A stretch of 32,220 nt of DNA from Priapulus caudatus (taxonomy: Eukaryota; Priapulida; Priapulimorpha; Priapulimorphida; Priapulidae). The stretch covers positions 91,138 through 123,357 of the forward strand of contig NW_014577816.1 of the NCBI RefSeq assembly GCF_000485595.1, in the 5' to 3' direction. Every line of letters begins with the position of its first letter. Positions within the stretch are counted from its first letter, which is position 1. Made by a program: the position numbers and the translations under genes. Shown here in pieces: positions 27,251 to 32,220 of this stretch. The notes below the pieces were generated by a model. The model was not told the DNA's origin and made no database searches. It was given only the letters and a program-made list of their open reading frames with translations.

Positions 27251-30200
27251 ATATAAATGTCATAGTGTATGAGGTGGCTGACTAAGATGACTTTATAAGT
27301 TTAAAGTATATTTGCCACTTCTGCTCCTAACATATAAACGTGGCTTTATTTGTATACATGTGGATAACATGATTTTTTTCCTTTATAATTTTCGTAATTT
27401 TTTTCTTATACAATAAATATAATCATTTATAACTGATATTTATGATACATGAAAAAAATAATTGAGCAAAAATAAACGTCTTTAAACTGATGAAAGCACA
27501 GAGGTAGGTTCATTGACTGGAATGTCAGTACGACCACCTTTACTTCTCGGACAAATCTTGACACGTTATTCAGATCTGTAAGAAAAGCTAAAGAGAGGCT
27601 ACCAAGGTAACGCAAATATTTACTTGGCCGAGCTGTAAACTGGTCTTCACCACTCCCTCTCTCATTCTCTGGGTTGTGCTACACGCGTGGATAGTCGTTG
27701 AGTTGCCAATCACGATTGAAAAGATGTATCTTTACAGGAGTGAATGTTAATTCATGTGAAATTCTTATATGGTGTGTTTTTCTAAAGCACAGCATGTAGG
27801 TTCTAGTGTGATGATTGATGTTCTTTAGTTAGACCGCTATTTTGTGGACAATGTTTTCTTGTGGAAAATAGTTTTATGAGCATTTCACTCTCCAAGTTGA
27901 TAAATGTAATGGTGATTGATATCCTTGTAGGTCTGTCTAGAGTCTAGTCAGGTCTAGTAGGAGTTTCTCGCATTGAAGGTATATAGCTCATGCAACAATG
28001 TGGGTGGGTACTTGGACACAGGTGGGTGGAGTGGTGTGTGCATGTGTGCGGGTGTGGGCGTGTGTGAGTAGTAGGCTGCGCAGTTTGCCTGCGCCGCACA
28101 TGTATGACAAGTGGGCTGGTATTGATTATCAGCAGAGAATGCTTCCTCGTTGCTCAGCATCGCAGCTTCAGTATCACCCAGAAGGCTTCCGACGCACATG
28201 CATGAGCTGTAGGGAAACTCAGCTAACTGAGATTCTTTGCAGTTCTGCCTTATCTGGATGGATGTGGCGTTCTGTGTACTCTTCAATGCTATGGCGAATT
28301 TGATGCCTGTTATGTGAGATTAGATATACGTATGTACAGATTCTGGCTAATATTGTGCCTATAAGTTGGCGCACGTGTCCGTTTATTAAGTTGACTCTGA
28401 TAGGAAACAAGTTTCCTGCGCTGGAATCTACTCCAACGTAAGAAGAACTGAACTGTGTTGTGGGAAGTAAATCTTGCGTAGGACCTCGCCTGTGTAATAT
28501 GTGTGCGGAGTAAGACGTGGGGAAGAAGCATGGATGGCAATTGACATTGTCTGTGTACGTACTTAACAGTGCAAACTGAGCTAACAGCATACAGCCTGCT
28601 ACATAGAGTCGTCCATCGAAAAGGCCCAGGTATGCCGTACAGTCAAGGCAATGTCTATTGGAGAAATATTATATTATAATAGTATAATTTGCAAGAAATA
28701 CAAATTTGAAATTTATACAATCAGTTTTTCATCGGGGAGAGGCAGTGTAAACAATAAATAGCTCCAGTTGGTAACGTAAATAATCACCCATCCGAAGTTT
28801 TTCAATATCAAGCTTTTTTAAAAATCTATTTACAAATATTGAACAATAAAAGTAGGTAGATAGCAAAATTGAAATTTCATTTTATTTTAAAAATATAACG
28901 CTATGCTCGTACAAAATGTCATTTTACTTTCATTTACGTTTCTACCAACGCGAAGATGAAAAGATGATAAAGTAACTGAACATGCAAATGATGCATGCAT
29001 ATTTATTCTGGTCTTTATGCTCTTTGATTTTTATAGGTTGGTAGGGGATGTGATGGCATGCAGAGGGTTAGATATTGATAGTAGGGTGTATAGCTGCCTA
29101 GTTTTGCTATCGATTGTAAGTAACAGTGACATCGGGATCGAGTGACGCAGATCTTACGTGGTGTTAGTAGACCAGTACAGTTTAGCTGGCCGTGTCGGCA
29201 TTGTGTGTGCCTGCCCAAGTGTGTTAAACGAATCTCAAGTGTGTTGTACAGTGAATGTCATAGTTTAACCCATTGTGCGTGCGTGCGTGCGTGTGTGCAA
29301 GCGAGCACTGGGTGTGAGCAAGCTAGTGTATTCTGTCAGGTTTACTTATATTTTGGGTTGTAAATGTAGCATTGCAATACACTGTACACTGTAGTGCGTG
29401 CACATGCGCGTATGGGCCAGTATGGGTGAGGTGGGTGCTGTGCGGAAACGTAATGGAATTACTTCTGGCCTCAATGGAGTAAAAAAGCTCTACCGCTGCG
29501 CGCATGCTGGCACCCATTTGCATCACATTTCGTTACATTTCATCCGTTACCACATGAAAACCGCGAGGTGTTACCTGAAGCGTGAATGTTAACGGTGTCA
29601 CAGATGGTAACCTGAATAGTCAGTCCACTGCATGTATGCATTAGAAGTATATTACGATGATATATTATACTCCTCCGTCTGGCGTGCAATTTAATATTTA
29701 ATTAGCTAAGAATTGATAATGTGTGCTCGTGTATCGCTCGTCTATTTGCTTCATTGTGAACTATATGCTAGCATGATGCAGCATTGCTAGCCAGTAGCAG
29801 CCTCCTGATAAAAGCGTAGTATTTTACTTGCCTAATGTCACTAATTGCTTGGGTCACGTGTATGATGTAATGATGCGAGACTATTTGTCTTTCGTAATCA
29901 ATTAGATCTGATTTCACCTCCTTGTGATCGAGAACTAACGCACGACTGCGTATAAAACTGTAACTAGAATAATAACATTTGTGAACCCTTTCACGGGGAG
30001 CTTTTCACCTTGGCTTGATGACAGTGCTCTGTTGGCAAGGCTGAGGGGGGGGGGTTAGCCAGGTTCACTCTTGATTGCCACAGATTATAACCCTATATAA
30101 CAGAAAACCATGCGATAAACTCCTAATCATAAGCATTCTGCAGATTTTCCCTTTTTTGGGAAATTTATTTTCTCCCAAAGCTAACAGGAGAGTCACTAAG

Positions 30201-31689
30201 AAGAATGACTTCAGTTTCATCAGTGCATATAGACAGCTGTCGTTGCAGCCGTCGTGTCACGCAGCAGTCGGCGTACAGTCTCGTAGCAGTGGTATGAGAT
30301 TGTGCGCGCGTCCCTTCTAGTTCTATTGTAGGGATATAGTAATAATGAATTACACATGAATGCATTATTTGGTCTTCACTAATACTCATTATAGGCATCT
30401 ATTCTTCTCAGCATCCCTATGCCAAATTGAGAGGAACTGTTATTAACGATAACTCCACTAATTGGTGGCAGAGCCAAGTGCAAAGAGGACAGAGCTGATA
30501 GTGACTAATGAAATAGCCATCCAGCCTATGTAGTCAGTCGGCTAGTCAAACAGTGCTGAATATTTATAATATCTTGCACATAAATTATAACAGAAACACA
30601 ATTTCACTTCACTCTATCATATTTTCTAGATTCCATCGACAGCATATAAAATATAGTTCGCTGCAAGAATGTGAGAAAAATAAATGACTGCTTTTTAATG
30701 CACAAAACGAAAAACTTGTAGTACTAAAAAAGATAAATAAATTCATCAAAATATTAAATTTAATTTTGCATCCATTGGAGTACGAAAAATCGTGTGTTTT
30801 TCTGGGCAGCTAGTCATCTTCGTGCAACACTTCATGGAGACAAAGTTATTTTGTCATTTATAAATTGCTGAGGGCATTGGAACACCCCATGTTATTATGC
30901 AGATTACATGGGTGAATAATGTTGTGCTGGGTGAAGGACTCGAGGGGCGTAGCAAATTAATGGAAAGTCATTCGATTCGCCCGGCCTTTGTGGGTTATTG
31001 CACACACAGACGAATGACGTGCATGCATATGTTAAATTGAATCTTGCTTTATAAAATCAAGATGTAATGTTGATGATTCATGGCTGATAACAGTACTGCT
31101 TGGAAACGGTGTCTTTCCGATAAGTCACAGGCCAGCGCTTGTAATATGTCACACAGTTAGACTGAGTTAGTTGCTAACAGTAACAGCAGTGCTCTATACA
31201 TCACATCAAGTGCTCTGCACTGTACAACTAGCTTGTAACTTGAGGCTGCGTCTTACTAAACACCCAGCAAAATTACTCTAAATATTATGCCTTTTATTGA
31301 GATAAAATTCTATATTTTATTTGTCTAGTAAGAATAAAATAAATAGCTTCTTTATATGTTGTGACAGTTGTGTATTATGCTTAGCTCATAAAATTTGTTT
31401 GACTTGTCATAGTTTACGATGTATTTTAGCGGTATTAATCGTGACATCAATGGCAGATGTTACGCTAGTACATTTGTACGATTATTGGAAATCATTTGTT
31501 TGCCGGTTTGTGATGTTCATAGCACAGTTTTCGCAAAATGCATTAATCCTCGGACACATGTCACGTCAAGTCCCGTTCATACGGCGAGAATTAACCCGAG
31601 TGGCGACCGGGCTTGCCTAATTATGCGTACACGGCAAATGCAAATGACAGACGGTATTAAACGCCGTATCGTTCATCTCGGAATAGACC
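27251..31689. other. 4.4 kb with no supported gene
   Basis: Mixed AT-rich sequence. I noted GT-rich patches (27998-28070, 29270-29300), a few isolated splice-like segments (see rejected items) and a G10 run near 30045. Nothing could be joined into a gene. Confidence 0.4.
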
Positions 31690-31880
31690 AGGGGCGCGTT
31701 TCACGAACGTCCGTTCGCTATTTTCTCTGCTATCTTCTCTGCTATCTCCCGAGTTGTCCGCTAAATAGCGGAGGACGGGTTTCACGAGTCCGTTCGCTAA
31801 ATTGGCTCGCTAAATTGGCTCGCTATTTACCGCATTTTAGTGGACAGCTCTGCACGTCCCGCTAAATTTAGCAGAGCACT
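31690..31880. repeat. Degraded repeat with CGCTAAATTGGCT tandem units
   Basis: Starts AGGGGCGCGTTTCACGAA and contains short duplications (CTCTGCTATCTT twice, CGCTAAATTGGCT twice, GTTTCACGA twice). It resembles palindrome-rich invertebrate MITEs, but no matching right end was found. Confidence 0.4.
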
Positions 31881-31887
31881 ATTGTGT

Positions 31888-31908
31888 ATATATATATATA
31901 TATATAAA
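31888..31908. repeat. Short (TA)n tract
   Basis: About ten TA units. Confidence 0.95.
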
Positions 31909-32027
31909 GAAAATCTAAAGCAATGCACAGCAAGAATTCCCAAGTCACGACAAATTCATTTGACTCGTATACTGTTACCCACAGCAAGATAGCAACAGAA
32001 AAACAGAGAGAAGTGAACGGGAGATGT

Positions 32028-32220
<193 letters not shown>

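Noticed and set aside
28243-28609. Splice-like segments on the + strand (FCLIWMDVAFCVLF at 28243-28313, LTLIGNKFPALE at 28391-28437, and one near 28570)
   Set aside because: Individually plausible, but phases do not join without stop codons and no family is recognised.
29398-29592. 64-codon frame with Cys and His residues resembling a zinc finger
   Set aside because: Cys/His spacing does not fit C2H2 or other finger types.
30186-30290. Possible exon between CTAACAG and GTGGTATGAG
   Set aside because: No similarity and no partner exons.

Overview
The window is eukaryotic, specifically metazoan, nuclear DNA: about 40% GC, long stretches without genes, GT-AG introns, many microsatellites, TTAGGG-type telomere-like repeats and many non-autonomous DNA transposons. 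The style (compact introns loaded with MITEs, marine-invertebrate type dispersed repeats) suggests an early-branching or marine invertebrate such as a sponge, but the sequence alone does not fix the taxon.

One gene can be read with confidence. Positions 1746-13711 (+) hold 20 coding exons of a mitochondrial-type glycerol-3-phosphate acyltransferase (GPAT1/GPAM family). Every junction is GT-AG and all phases agree across 803 codons. The 5' end (roughly the first 75-80 residues of the family) is not visible and probably lies upstream of the window. All four acyltransferase motifs are present, as are the region aligned with the family's first membrane segment, the conserved C-terminal domain and an acidic linker. 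The introns contain several recognisable transposon insertions: a hAT-like MITE (1517-1724), an AGCCGCG-ended MITE with a 27-bp perfect hairpin (2781-3278), a hAT MITE with an exact 8-bp target duplication (3673-3880), a dispersed 570-bp repeat carrying DR1 nuclear-receptor motifs (6271-6842), and a 766-bp foldback with a 7-bp target duplication whose pyrimidine-rich end lies 18 nt before an exon (10614-11379).

From 13.7 kb to the end there is no confidently identifiable gene. There is one good-looking 5' coding exon on the minus strand (25015-25122). The rest is a mosaic: a (TA)44 tract; a 151-bp MITE (16010-16160); a CTAGGCGATT-type palindromic element around a CACG/ACGC satellite (17143-18310); a TTAA-flanked MITE (18315-18580); a 350-bp direct duplication with NRF-1-like sites (18956-19853); a hAT MITE (20023-20249); a 1.2-kb GC-rich island with almost no adenine (20448-21650); inverted modules with degenerate TTAGGG/CCCTAA arrays (21783-22662); a 1.45-kb foldback element whose interior is nearly all CT/CA microsatellite (23473-24919); a second copy of the DR1-bearing repeat (25299-25866); a tRNA-like SINE head (25937-26010); a hAT element (26730-27250); and a terminal GA/GATAGA satellite.

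The most unusual signals are the adenine desert (304 consecutive bases with no A at 20882-21185), the two elements whose ends enclose microsatellites, the foldback that appears to supply a GPAT splice acceptor tract, and the inverted telomere-like arrays next to the CpG-rich island.
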